This document shows positions 1 to 23,696 of a stretch of DNA of 64,000 nucleotides, piece by piece. The stretch is from NCBI RefSeq assembly GCF_014839835.1, contig NC_071624.1, positions 18,681,675-18,745,674 on the forward strand. Reading direction: 5' to 3'. How positions within the stretch are numbered: position 1 is the stretch's first letter; every line of letters starts with the position of its first letter. Position numbers and translations under genes: made by a program. Origin of the DNA: Dryobates pubescens. Its lineage: Eukaryota > Chordata > Aves > Piciformes > Picidae. The notes beneath the pieces are model-generated. The model was not told the origin of the DNA and did not search any database. It saw only the letters and a list, made by a program, of their open reading frames with translations.

Positions 1-319
1 TGACCTGTGCTGGATTCTATGGTCCTGATCTGGCAGGGGGTTGGACTTAGGAAGAAGTTCTTCCCCATGAGGGTGGTGAGAGACTGGCACAGGTTGCCCA
101 GGGAGGTGGTGGAAGCCTCATCCCTGGAGGTTTTTGCAGCCAGGCTGGATGTGGCTGTGAGCAACCTGCTGTAGTGTGAGGTGTCCCTGCCCATGGCAGG
201 GGGGCTGGAACTGGATGATCCTTGAGGTCCCTTCCAACCCTGACAAGTCTGTAATTCTATGACTTGATGACCCCTGAAGGCCCCTTCCAACCCCTAACAT
301 CCTGTGATCCTATGATTCT
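1..319 (+). mobile_element. CR1 LINE 3' end (class C), interrupted by another CR1
   Basis: The stretch begins inside the 3' end of a CR1 element (class C tail: a GGTTGGACTTGATGA motif, then CCTTCCAACCCCTAACATCC and an 8-bp-type end near 319). It is split at about 48 by a second CR1 and resumes at 261. CR1 is the main non-LTR retrotransposon of birds; copies are normally cut at the 5' end, as here. Confidence 0.85.
49..260 (+). mobile_element. CR1 LINE 3' end (class A), nested insertion
   Basis: This is a class A CR1 tail: last codons of ORF2, then the GTGAGGTGTCCCTGCCCATG block and an ATTCTAT end. It sits inside an older class C copy and is flanked on both sides by GACTT (44-48 and 261-265), which looks like a short target-site duplication. 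Class A is therefore younger than class C here. Confidence 0.8.
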
Positions 320-344
320 ACTTAACTCTGGATTCAGAGCTGAG

Positions 345-697
345 CATTACTTATTGCTGTCTACAACTACCTGAAGAGTGGCTGTAGCCAGGTGGGGGTT
401 GGTCTCTTCTCCCAGGCAACCAGCACCAGAATAAGAGGACACAGTCTCAAGCTGTGCCAGGGGAAATTTAGGCTCGAGGTGAGGAGAAAGTTCTTCACTG
501 AGAGAGCTGTTAGGGCATTGGAATGTGCTGCCCAGGGAGGAGGTGGAGTCCCCATCCCTGGAGGTGTTCAAGAGGGGATTGGACATGGCACTTGGTGCCA
601 TGGTACTCGGTGCCATGGTTTAGTCATGAGGTCTGTGGTGACAGGTTGGACTTGGTGATCTTTGAGTTCTCTTCCAACCTTGGTCATTCTGTGATTT
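345..697 (+). mobile_element. CR1 LINE 3' end (class B)
   Basis: Class B is recognised by CAGCACCAGAACAAGAGGAC-like sequence, a GGATGTGCTGCCCAGGGAGG-like block and an end reading CCAACCTTGGTCATTCTGTG. The copy has lost everything upstream of the last part of ORF2. Confidence 0.85.
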
Positions 698-3470
698 ACT
701 TATTTCTGTTTCCACTTAAAAAGGAGCTGTTCTTGTCTGCTGTGGCTGTGTTCTCCTAAAGCAAGCACTCAGATAACAGGAGAGGCTGAGCTGTAGCTGG
801 GTTTGCTGCGGCAGTTAGATCTGATCAGCCCAGCTCAGCTGCAGTGGGTCCTGGTTTGGGTTTTCCTCCTCCTTTAAAAAGAACAAAGGTTTCCAGTTCC
901 AGCAAACAGCTACCGGAGTGGAGCATTTTTAATAGCTGTACCTTATTACCATCACAGAGCTCAAGCACTCTCAGTAAATTCAAATGCAGATTGCCCACAG
1001 CTTTTTGTTTTCCCCTTCTTTTTTCTGCCTTTGAACACTGGAACAGTTTCAACCCTGCAGTTGTGGGGAGTGGAAGGAGAGCAGATGATTTGTCTCTGAG
1101 TGCAAAGCTAGTACACAGCTAAGCACCACCTAACTTCTAAGGGCAGTGGGCAGCTTGGAGGGTTGATTAATTTGCTTTAAAGTGGGGACACTTTTGCAGA
1201 GGGTTCAGCCACCCACGCTGACCATGCTGCTCCTTCAGGACAGACACAACCAAGGTGAAAGTGATTCTCTCTGGGCCAATGTGTGCAGGAAGTTTCAGCT
1301 CTAAGGGTTAAATGCCCAAGATGCAAATTGCTGTGCTGGGCACTAGGAATACTGGGACAGAAACTCTACCTTGTGCTGCTGCCTCGAGGAGCTTGTGTTT
1401 AAAGCATAGCATTAACATGAGCCTTCACTTAGGGTGCCTGCCCTTGTTCTTGGAGCTCAGCTAACAGCTTTATTGTAGCAGAAGGAGGTGTCCTCCTGCC
1501 CCAGGTGGTCTGCCCTGCCACCCAGGTAGGTGTGCTGCCAGTCTTGTTGGCATTTCCCACGGCCACAACCTCCTTAATGCTTCTGTCATGCAGGGTGTGG
1601 AGAAGCAGCTCCCAGGCTGACCTCATTAACTAAGAGGGAGAATATGCAAGCAGCTGATGGGATGAACCCAGCCATGGATGTGAAAATGACCAGTGGTAAG
1701 AAGTGTCTGATATTGGTGTGTTCCCAGACCCATCCCTGTGGGCTCTTTGGTGAGGAGACCTACAACATTGGGCCATGAACAGAAAAGTTGACTAGCTGCC
1801 TTCACGCCTCTTGGCCCATGCTGTTGATCTTTAACAGAGCCCTCAGAAGGGCTGTGTGCAGGTTACATGACACCTTTGTGGTCTGTGCTCCTTTTACACC
1901 CTGACTGTGCCCCTGAGACATGGAGCTGGGGCTGTGCCTGGTGTCAACAGCACAGGAGTGAGCGCTGCTGCTGCCTGGGCTGGCAGGGCTGGGTCCTGCC
2001 TTCCCATTGCCCTCTCCTCACTTCCAGCATTCCAGGCTGGGGAGCATTGTGTACTTGTTTTCACAGCCATTTGTTTAGCACTGCATTCTCACCCCAAGAG
2101 GAACCAGTCAGCTCTGAGCTCATCACCACACATGACTTAGCACACCATGTATGTCAGGCCATGCATGCTGCCCTGAGCTTCACTTGTGACAGGATGGCTT
2201 CTCGAGTGTCCTCAAGCAGTTGGGAACCATCAGAGCAGCTGGAAAGTGCTCAGCAGAGGCAGGCCAACATTGCCAGCCCTGTCAAGAAAGGCAGGCAGGG
2301 ACAGCAGCAAGGCAACTTGTCTGAAACCACATGGGAGATGACTGGCAGAGCTGGGAGCAGCCTGCCAAGCCCAAACCCCTCCTGCTTTACCTCTGGGATG
2401 GAGCAGCAGGAGACACAAATCACTGCTGGAAAACAGGAGGCCTGCCTGCTCCTGTGTCAGCAGCACTCAGGGACCCAGGGAGGACTCAGAGCCTGTGCAA
2501 GCTCTGCACGTGTGCAGGCTGAGTGATGTGAGCAGATCCCCTGTGTAAGGGATATCTGCTCAATTAAAAACCAAGTGAAAGGCACTTTTAGCAGAGGGGA
2601 AAACCAATACAAATCACTGCTCTGTTAGAGTCTACTACATCTTGGAAATAGGCAGTGTGACCTTAGCCAGGTTTAGTGTATTTGCTTAAAAGCATTAATG
2701 GTTTTTTTTTTTGGTGTTTGTTTAAAGAAAGAGGCTCTGAAGAGGCTGGAGAGGCAGCGCTGGGCAACACACAGCAATAAACCTGTATACAAGAATAAGA
2801 ACACCAATGGGCAACTGCTGTTTGCCTTCATGGGAAACCTGTCATGCTTCCCCTCAAACTGATTCTCGTAGCAGCAGTGGTCTAAGAACAGAGGTTTTGC
2901 CTACTTCTGGCCACCTGGCTAAAGGAATGACAGCCTTGGCATTGCTTCAGCCTCGTTAGCTGATGTGCAGCCTCGCTCTGCCTTCCACTCCTGAAGTGTG
3001 GGCTGTGAGGTGCAGAAAGACTTTCCCACAAAGCACAGTGCAGGAGCAGAGCACACTGAACTGACTTTTCTTCCCAAGGGCCAGACCTGCCTGGAGGCTT
3101 GGGAACACTTCCAGTCAGGGATGGCTGTGGTGAAGGTTTGTGGAGAACTCTCTTGGTGCAAGGTATCCGTCCTAGGTTCCAAGACACTGAGCATCAGTGC
3201 TCATTGGAAAGCGAGCAAGAATCGGGTTTCAACCCCCGGAAAAATCAAGCCCACAGCCACAGTCAATATCATTCAAGCAATTAAGACAGAGGGCAAGGGG
3301 ATGGTGATGGAGGGAAGCCTGGATGGTCCTACACCCCCCCCTCCCCTATAGCCAATCCCCCTGCCAAGCCTCCTTCATTACCTTGCAAGCTCCTGGCGCT
3401 GAGGGAGTCCCAGCGCTGAGACATCTACAGATAACGGCAACGGAAGCAGAGGGCAGGGGGTGCCCCTTAC
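698..3470. other. Intron 1 of SIAH2 (part), no CR1
   Basis: No exon was recognised here. The stretch lies downstream of SIAH2 exon 1 on the minus strand, and the second SIAH2 exon (TRAF-like substrate-binding half) is absent, so the intron extends past the left edge. It contains a T run at 2701-2712 and a 219-codon open frame on the plus strand (1867-2526) that resembles no family I know. Confidence 0.7.
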
Positions 3471-3860
3471 CTTGCAGGGGAAGAGGACAGCCGAGGCCAC
3501 CTTCTCCATGGCCAGGTTCCTGATGCTGGGGGTGAGGGAGCCCCGGCAGGTGGGGCAGAGGCTCAGCTTCTGCCGGCATTGGTTGCAGACCAGGTGCCCG
3601 GCCTGGCACTGCAGGATGGGTGGCAGGACATAGTCGAAGCAGACCGGGCACTCGAACAGTGAGGTCAGCTCGTGGTGCTGCTGCTGCTGCTGCGGCGGCG
3701 GCGGCGGAGGCGGCGGCGGAGGAGGGGGCGGCGGCGGCGGGGAGGCCCCGCCGGGCCCCGGTAGAACGGCGGCGGGCACGGCGGGGGTCGGAGCGTGCTG
3801 CTGCTGCTGCTTTCCGCAGGGCTTGCTAGAGCCGGGGCCGGCGGAGGACGGGCGGCTCAT
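3471..3860 (-). CDS. SIAH2: SIAH2 exon 1: RING-type E3 ubiquitin ligase, residues 1-130
   Basis: SIAH2 is a RING E3 ligase that dimerises, recruits E2 enzymes and marks proteins such as prolyl hydroxylases for proteasomal decay. The exon encodes 130 residues starting MSRPSS and ends at a canonical donor (AAG|gtaagg) after FPCK, the same boundary as in vertebrate SIAH2. The C3HC4 RING is intact: C71, C74, C85, H89, C92, C95, C102, C105. The next exon (zinc finger and TRAF-like domain) is not in the window. SIAH2 rather than SIAH1 is supported by the MSRPSS start, the long low-complexity N-terminus and the MINDY4B/CLRN1/MED12L neighbourhood. Odd: residues 41-56 are sixteen prolines followed by five glutamines, coded by CGG and CTG triplets on the plus strand, where human SIAH2 has Ala/Gly-rich sequence. 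Confidence 0.95.
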
Positions 3861-4065
3861 CGCGCCGCGCCTCCGACACCAGCATCGGGCCCGCGGAGGG
3901 ACGGGCGGGGGCGGCGCCGGCGGAGCGGCGGCTGCGCGCGGCCTCCGCCCCGCTCCCGGCGTGCCCCGCGCGGGGGGGCTCCGGGGGGAGCGGCGGGGCC
4001 GGTGGGGCCGGTAGGCAGCGGCGTGGCGCTGGCGGTGCGCTGCTGCTGCGCTGCTGCTGGATCCA

Positions 4066-4538
4066 CGCGGGGTCCGCGGCTGCTAGACCCACGCACGGTC
4101 CGGGCTGTCCGCGGCTGCTAGACCCACGCACGGTCCGGGCTGTCCGCGGCTGCTAGACCCACGCACGGTCCGGGCTGTCCGCGGCTGCTAGACCCACGCA
4201 CGGTCCGGGCTGTCCGCGGCTGCTTGGATCCACGCACGGTCCGGGCTGTCTGCGGCTGCTAGACCCACGCACGGTCCGGGCTGTCCGCGGCTGCTAGACC
4301 CACGCACGGTCCGGGCTGTCCGCGGCTGCTAGACCCACGCACGGTCCGGGCTGTCCGCGGCTGCTAGACCCACGCACGGTCCGGGCTGTCCGCGGCTGCT
4401 AGACCCACGCACGGTCCGGGCTGTCCGCGGCTGCTTGGATCCACGCACGGTCCGGGCTGTCCGCGGCTGCTTGGATCCACGCACGGTCCGGGCTGTCCGC
4501 GGCTGCTTGGATCCACGCATGGTCCGGGCGGTCCGCGA
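4066..4538. repeat. 35/36-bp minisatellite upstream of SIAH2, 13 copies
   Basis: The unit contains ACGCACGGTCCGGGCTGTCC. Its anchor falls at 4091, 4126, 4161, 4196, 4232, 4267, 4302, 4337, 4372, 4407, 4443, 4479 and 4515. Two forms alternate: a 35-bp form with CTAGACCC and a 36-bp form with CTTGGATCC. Their order is four of the first, one of the second, five of the first, three of the second. A decayed copy precedes the array near 4045. Confidence 0.95.
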
Positions 4539-4696
4539 CCCCTCGCCGCACACGCGGCACGGCCGGCGGTAATTAGTTAAGCAGGTGTCGTTCGTACCCA
4601 AACCCCGCTGGCGGAACGAGAGTGCTGGTGGGGCATGGGAAAGTGCGGGGGGCGTCCTCTGTGTCCTCCATCCCCTTGTTCCCCGCCCGCATCCTC

Positions 4697-4963
4697 CCAA
4701 GGAGCAAGCGACAGGACGAGAGGAAAAGGCATCAAGAGCTCCAGAGGAGGTTTCAGTTGAACATGAGGAACAATTCCTTCCCCAAAAGGTTTGTCCAGCC
4801 CTGGCCCAGGCTTCCCAGGGCAGTGTTGGAGTCCCCATCCTTAGAGGGGTTTGAAAGCCCTGGAGATGTGCTGCTGAAGGCCACGGTTTGGTGGTGACCT
4901 GGCAGTGCTGGGTTAAGAGTTGGACTTGATGACCTCAAAGGTCTTTTTCCAACCTCACAAACA
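4697..4963 (+). mobile_element. Old CR1 LINE fragment
   Basis: A diverged CR1 3' end (GACAGGACGAGAGGAAAAGG, then GTTGGACTTGATGACCTCAA). It lies just beyond the SIAH2 CpG island and is clearly older than the class A copies. Confidence 0.75.
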
Positions 4964-7169
4964 GGCTGGAACGATGTGGAAGTTCATACAAATAAAATGT
5001 GGTTGTTTTTTTTCCCTTCCCTGTGCTTTCAGTAACACAGGGTAATTTACAAAGATGTTATTTAAGCTACATAGGTATAACGTTTTTGACTTTTCAGTGT
5101 CAGGATGTGGCTGTCCCACTTGGTTTTAGCAGCCTCGAAGACTCCAATAAATAATGTACCAGAAAAAAACACCCAGCAATCTTTTTTAGAAGGTTGGTGT
5201 CTGGTCTGAAGACACTCTGAACAGAGCTCGTTTTTCTGCCTGGAACAGATGGGAAGGCACAAGGCAGACTCTGAGCTGGTTGAGTAGGTGCCAGGAAGCA
5301 GTGAGACTGCTGCTGGCTGCCCAGGTATTGATCCTCTGCTGACAGAGACACTGAGCTGTGGAGACAGCCACGGCCTGGCTGCCAGCACCACCGCAGGTCA
5401 CCAGGGCTGTGCCGTAGGAATTACTGTTTGCAGTAACATTGGTGAAACTCTGGTGAAGGAGAAGTGATCTCTGCCTGTCTCCTCCAGAGCCTCAGAGCCC
5501 AACCGTGGCCAGGTGCCTGCAGGGCAGGGACCTCGCAGCGAAGGACATTTCCATCTCCTTCTGCAGCCGCGGGGCCGGGAAGGGGAGGGCTGGGACGGGA
5601 GCGGCAGCACCCAGCTGCGACTTGGAGGTGCTGGCACACCCCCACGGAGAAGAGCTGGCACCCACCCTCCCTGCCAGGAAAGTTTTGTGAGAGTTTATTT
5701 GCAGAGGTACCGTGCAAGGGTTGTCTTGCAGCGGATGAGCTCTCCCTGCTTGCGTGACTCCCGTGAGGGTGAAGCCCGGCGGCGTTCCCGGGAGCTGCCG
5801 GAGCTCTGCTGCCTGTATCCTTCTCGGGATGACTCGAGCAGGGGGGCCAGAGCACCGCATGAGCTTCACTTGTGTGCGTCTGTCTTCGTTGTCCGTGTGC
5901 CCTGCCAGGCAGCCCCCTGACGCCCCCAGGGGTTCCTCTGTTTCAGGGGGTGACACCCGGGGGATGTGTATGGGGTTTGGTAAGATTTATTTGGCTTCTG
6001 CGACGACATTCCCGGACTGGAAGTGCAAATCTGTAGCTGTTGTCCCTGCCGCAAGGACAGAGCTGTCTGAGGTGCCAGAACTGAGGAGGGGTTCAGACAA
6101 GTCTGACAAATAGCCAGGTTGTGTCGTCGCTGCTTCTTATTTTTAAAGCGTCCCTGAGCGTGATGGTGTCGCGCAGAACTGAGCAAGGGCTTTGTTCTCT
6201 GTGAGGGAAATTAGCAGCTTAAATTTAGCCCTGTACTGCAAGGAGGTTATAAAAAGAGATGAAGACGTGGGGGCAGAGGCTGGGAGCCGAGGGAGGCGGG
6301 GGCTGTGCTCCTGCAGTCTGCTGCGGCGTGCTTCCCCTTCCTCCTCCTGGCTCGCAGTCAGCTGGGTCTTTGCTGCACCTATTCTGTGAACGGGATGGGG
6401 AGCAATGGTGGGTGGGAAGCAGAGGCTGGGGTGGGGGACAGGGTGTCTGGGGGACAGGGTGTCTGGGGGCCATGGTGTGGCTGAGGGGATGGGGGTCTCT
6501 GCTCCTGACACCCTGCCCCCTTGCCTGTGCTGGTGGCCAGAGTCAGCAGTGGGGTCGTGGCAGGGCAACAGCCTGGCGCAGACCCTACAACCCTGGGGAC
6601 GCTGTGCAGAGTGATGGGTGTAAGCAGGGATGGGCACACTGATCATCCCCACAGCTTGCTGGCAAGCAGCTCTGGCCTGCTCTTTGCACCCTTTTATCTC
6701 CATAATGATCCATTTAGCTGCTCCACAGCACACAGTGCCCTGCGCTGTGCCATGCTGTGCTGGGCAGCTGAGCCTCCTTAGCATTTACTGCACAGCTTCC
6801 CTCGTTCATTATTAATTCAGTATTTGCATAAGCAGAGGCTGGTATTCCCCACTTAAATAAGTGCTGTCTCACCACATCTGCTTGCAAGGCCCCTGCCTTA
6901 GCCTGGGCTCCTCTCCACCCTTCTGTTCTCAGCTGCAGCACCGTGGTGCTGGTGCAGGTCTCCTGGGCCGTGTTGTGATGTCAGGACCAGCCAACATCAT
7001 CTTCTTGTTTTGGCTACAAATGTAATGAGTTTGGACATCTGGTGCTTCCTTGTCCTGGGGAGGGTATAGTGAGCTGGGACAACTGGGTGCTCCCTAACCT
7101 CACCTGAAGCTCCTGCTGCCTGGGAAGCTCCTGCTGCCTGGATCACCACCCACTCTGCAGCAGAATGAC
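4964..7169. other. Intergenic stretch, no gene recognised
   Basis: The region between SIAH2 and MINDY4B holds a locally GC-richer patch (about 5480-5960) and a short 17-bp tandem repeat near 6433-6472 (CTGGGGGACAGGGTGT type). Several short open frames occur on both strands, but none has exon-like borders that match a family I know. No CR1 was seen. Confidence 0.5.
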
Positions 7170-7572
7170 ATAGAATCATAGAGTTGTTAGGGTTGGAAGG
7201 GACCTCAAGGATCAGCCAGTTCCAACCACCCTGCCATGGGCAGGGACACCTCACACTACAGCAGGTTGCTCACAGCCACATCCAGCCTGGCCTAAAATCC
7301 TCCAGGCATGAGGCTTCCACCACCTCCCTGGGCAACCTGTGCCAGTGTCTCACCACCCTCATGGGGAACAACTTCTTCCTCACATCCAATCTGAATCTAC
7401 CCATTTCTAGTTTTGTTCCATTCCCCCCCGTCCTATCACTCCCTGACACCCTCAAAAGTCCCTCCCCAGCTTTCTTGTAGCCCCCTTTAGATAGTGGAAG
7501 GCCACAATAAGGTCTCCTGGGAGCCTTCTCTTCTCCAGACTGAATAGCCCCAACATGCTCAAACGAGCTCTT
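7170..7572 (-). mobile_element. CR1 LINE 3' end (class A)
   Basis: Antisense class A copy starting with the reversed 3' end (TAGAATCATAGAGTTGTTAG). It carries the unusual CTAAAATCCTCCAGGCATGA block shared with the copy at 9141-9516. Confidence 0.9.
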
Positions 7573-7762
7573 AATTGAGCAGAAGGTGAGGAAGGAGAGG
7601 ACAATGCCAAGTGCCGAGCCCACCTCAGCTTGCTAAGCAGTGAGCTCCTCACCCCATCCAGGCTCAGTCAAAGGCTGGTCATGACCACTTCTCTTTGCTG
7701 CTGCTGCTTCTCTTTTAAACTCAAATAATTTCAACCAAAGTGCTGGATCCCTTGCAGAAAGG

Positions 7763-7768
7763 TTTATT
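7763..7768 (-). terminator. Candidate polyadenylation signal for MINDY4B
   Basis: AATAAA on the minus strand about 850 bases downstream of the MINDY4B stop codon. It is the nearest perfect hexamer I noticed; an AT-rich hexamer can occur by chance, so this is only a candidate. Confidence 0.3.
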
Positions 7769-8551
7769 GTTCTCAGTGCAGTTGTCACTAGCAACACACA
7801 TTTGGGTATGACTAATAGGTCTTTTTTTGGGTGGTGCCTATAAAAAGGGAAGTGGAAAGCGGTTGATGTGAGGGAGGAGTGATGTGCCCTGCCCGTGCTT
7901 GCCCAGCTGCTGCAGGGTGTCAGGACTTGGCCACCTCAGAGTCAGGGAAATCACTGAATTCACAGCAAGGAGCAGCTTTGAGGACTTTGTTTTGCCCTCG
8001 TGTACCAGCTGTGATTCCCTGCTGGTGTGTGGGAGGCAGGACAGCTCCAACCTGTCCAGGTCCATGCTTGAGCTGCTGCTGAAGCAGAAGAGAGACTCGG
8101 CTGCAGGAGGAGGAAGCCTTCCTTGTTGCAAGCAACTGAATTAGTGGCAGAGACTGAATTAAATAAATTAGATGCACACAATATTGTTTTCACTTCCACC
8201 CCACTCTCAAGAGACACTTTGGTATTGATTTCACTTCCGCCCTACTCTTAAAGAGACACCTTGAGTTCTTTAATACCTCTGCCTGGCATGGGAGGGAAGC
8301 AAAGTGCCACCCTCTCCCCTTTTCCTGATGGCTGTTGTGGGAAGCAGAAGAACCTGCATTCACCACCTGGAAAACACCTGCAGTGAGCCAGTGTCAGCAG
8401 AGATGCTTCTGCCCTGCTACACTTGCTGTGATGCCCTCCTGACAGGGCATCTGCTCAAGGCCCCAAGGGCTGTGTTGTTGATGAATTTTTTTTTCTCCTC
8501 CAGATCACAGTGTTGGTGGAGTTGGCAGCAAGTGGGAGCTGCTGGGACCCC

Positions 8552-21400
<12,849 letters not shown>

Positions 21401-21478
21401 CTGCTCGGCCCCACCGTCACCCAGCCCTGCTGCCCTGTGCTTTGGGTGGTGCTGGGACAGTGGGGACTGCCCTCAGAG

Positions 21479-21800
21479 CCTCTGACTGCCACCTGAATGC
21501 CCCTCTGGCTGCCACCCAAACCCGCTCTTGCCAGGCACCTGAATGTCCCTCTGATTGCCACCTTAACCTCCTCTGCCAGGCACCCAAGCCCCCTCTTACA
21601 GCCACCCGAGCCCCACCCTCTGACTGCCACCAAACCCCCCTCTGCTAAGCACCTGAACCCCCTCTGATTGCCCCCCAAACCCTCTCTGACTGCCACCTGA
21701 ACCCTCTCTGCCAAGCAAACCCTCTTTGCCTGGCGCCTGAACTCCCTCTGACTGCCACCTGAGCCCCCTCAGCCTGCCACCCCACCCCTCTGTGCCACCC
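21479..21800. repeat. Degenerate ~21-23-bp minisatellite
   Basis: Imperfect repeats of CCCTCTGACTGCCACCTGAA run for about 320 bases and are strongly diverged from one another. The array lies just 5' of the first visible MINDY4B exon. Confidence 0.8.
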
Positions 21801-22059
21801 TGGTCTCAGGTTCAGCTCCCACCCTCGCACTGTGATTAAACTTTGATGAGAGCCAGTCCCCATCTGTGCCCTGTCACTGCATGAGGACAATGAATCTTTA
21901 ATGCCAGGCACTGTGTGCAGCCACCTGCAGCTTCATGCCCGCTCTGGCAGGGCTGGTGCAGGGCTGGGGGCATTGCCCAGCTGTGGGGGGGCAATTGCCT
22001 CTGCACAGGCTGGCAGCAAGCAGAAAAGAGCAGCCTGAGAGGGTATCCTATAAAGGCAC

Positions 22060-22372
22060 ATCAGGATCTAAAGGCTGGAGGCTCTGGGCTCTTCTCAGGG
22101 GTGCCCAGTGACAGGATAAGGGGGCAACAGGTACAAACTGGAAGGTGCCACCTGAACAGGAGGAAAAATGTTGATGTGAGGGTGCTGGAGCCTTGGAGCA
22201 GGCTGTCCTGAGAGGCTGTGGAGTCTCCTTCTCTGAAGAGATTCCAAACCAACCTGGGCATCGTGCTGCTGGGCAAGCTGCTGTGGGTGCCCTGCTTTAG
22301 CAGGGGGGGTGGACTGGATGCTCTCCAGAGGTCCCTTCCAACTCCAACCATGCTGGGATTCTGTGATTGTAT
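22060..22372 (+). mobile_element. Old CR1 LINE fragment (class C-like)
   Basis: GGTGCCCAGTGACAGGATAA, GTGGAGTCTCCTTCTCTGAA and a tail ending GGGATTCTGTGATTG. Strongly diverged. Confidence 0.8.
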
Positions 22373-23696
22373 CTGGGTTTGTATTTATCTGCATGCACAC
22401 ACACCCCCCCAAATTTTTCATTGGGATTGCCTGAGCTTGGCAAAACTCCTTTAGCTGATGCTCAGGGATGAGAAATGAGCTGCAGGGTACAGGGGGGCAG
22501 CTGAGCAGGTCCTGCTTGCTCTGGCTGTTGCTTTCAGCTGGTCCAACACACCAGTGTTGTTCCAGTAAGAAGTGAGGTTTACTTTGGGAGCTGGGCAGGA
22601 ATGCAGGCAGCATCTGGGCAGGAATGAAGGTAGCAATGCAGGTAGCAATGCAGGTTGCAGCTGGTGAGTGGGGTGGGAGCTGGGATTTTTGTGGGGTGAT
22701 TCCCCCCCTGGAGTCAGGGGCTGCTAGCTCCTGCCCAGCAGAGGGATGGAGAGAGGTTTATACCCGTGCTGAGGCAGGCCTGGGCAGCTCTGTGTTTCAC
22801 ACACATGGGCCAGCTCCTTCTGCAGGATCAGCAAGGGTCACCTGGAGCTGCACTGCTGAGCAGCCTGACTGCCAGAGCCCTGTGGGACACGGGGAGCAGG
22901 AGGGATGAAACATCACCCCTCAGCACTTGCTGCACAGTAAAACAACACCACGGGATGTAACACAAACCACGTGTTAAAGAGGATAAGTTGCCATTAAGAA
23001 GAATATGCACTTAATGAAGAAGGGAACAATGAGAGCAGCTGAGGGTGGTGGCCACTCGCTGGGGCCTTACACAAAGCTGCAGTCCAGGCAGGTGTGCTGC
23101 AGCATGGGGTGGCTGGGAGCTGCTTCCTGGAGGGGGCTGTGGAGCAGGGATGCAGCTGACAAACCTTTTTCACTCAACCCCCAGCAATGTTTTGTCATTC
23201 ACAAGACCAAGTATAACACAGTGCCCCCAAAGTCAGCGAGGTCCTTGGCCTTGTGCAGGCTGCTGGAGGAGGTTGTGTCCAGGGGAGAGTCCTTACGGGA
23301 ACCTGATTCCCCCTCCCCCCAGGGTGACTCGAAGGGGGCTGGGTGGGTGGTTTGTGATGGGTACCAGGTGAGCTGGGTTGTGAGAGGTTCTGGGTGGGGT
23401 TGGTTGCCCCTCACCCCCAGCTGCAGGCAGCAGCCCTGCAGATAAATGGGTGGCTGGGGCAGGGGCTGCCCCTCTGTGCTTCTCCTCTTGGGTTTGCTCT
23501 GCATTGTCTGTGTCCTGCAAGGTAGCCCCTCGTTTCCAAGGCACCATGGAGGGTAGTGGCTGGTGGCATGATGCTCTTCAGACCTTTCTGTAAGTGGGGC
23601 TGGCTGGGCTGTGCTTGGGGTGAACATTCTGGCTGCTTGAACCTGCCTGCAGAACGTAAGGCTGTGAGGGCTGATGTTTGTCCATTCTGGCTTCAC
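22373..23696. other. Region between MINDY4B and CLRN1, no gene recognised
   Basis: A 183-codon open frame on the minus strand (23199-23750) begins inside a CR1 and has no recognised domain. Nothing else stands out. Confidence 0.5.

Larger units (their letters stand above)
3400..4600 (-). promoter_or_regulatory. CpG island and promoter region of SIAH2
   Basis: CpG-dense sequence covers SIAH2 exon 1 and continues about 700 bases upstream of its start codon. No TATA box stands out, as is common for island promoters. The distal half is occupied by the 35/36-bp minisatellite. The transcription start cannot be placed from sequence alone. Confidence 0.65.

Noticed and set aside
4066-4538. Regular 35/36-bp repeats resembling a CRISPR array
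   Set aside because: Units are contiguous with no unique spacers, and the surroundings are a vertebrate CpG island.
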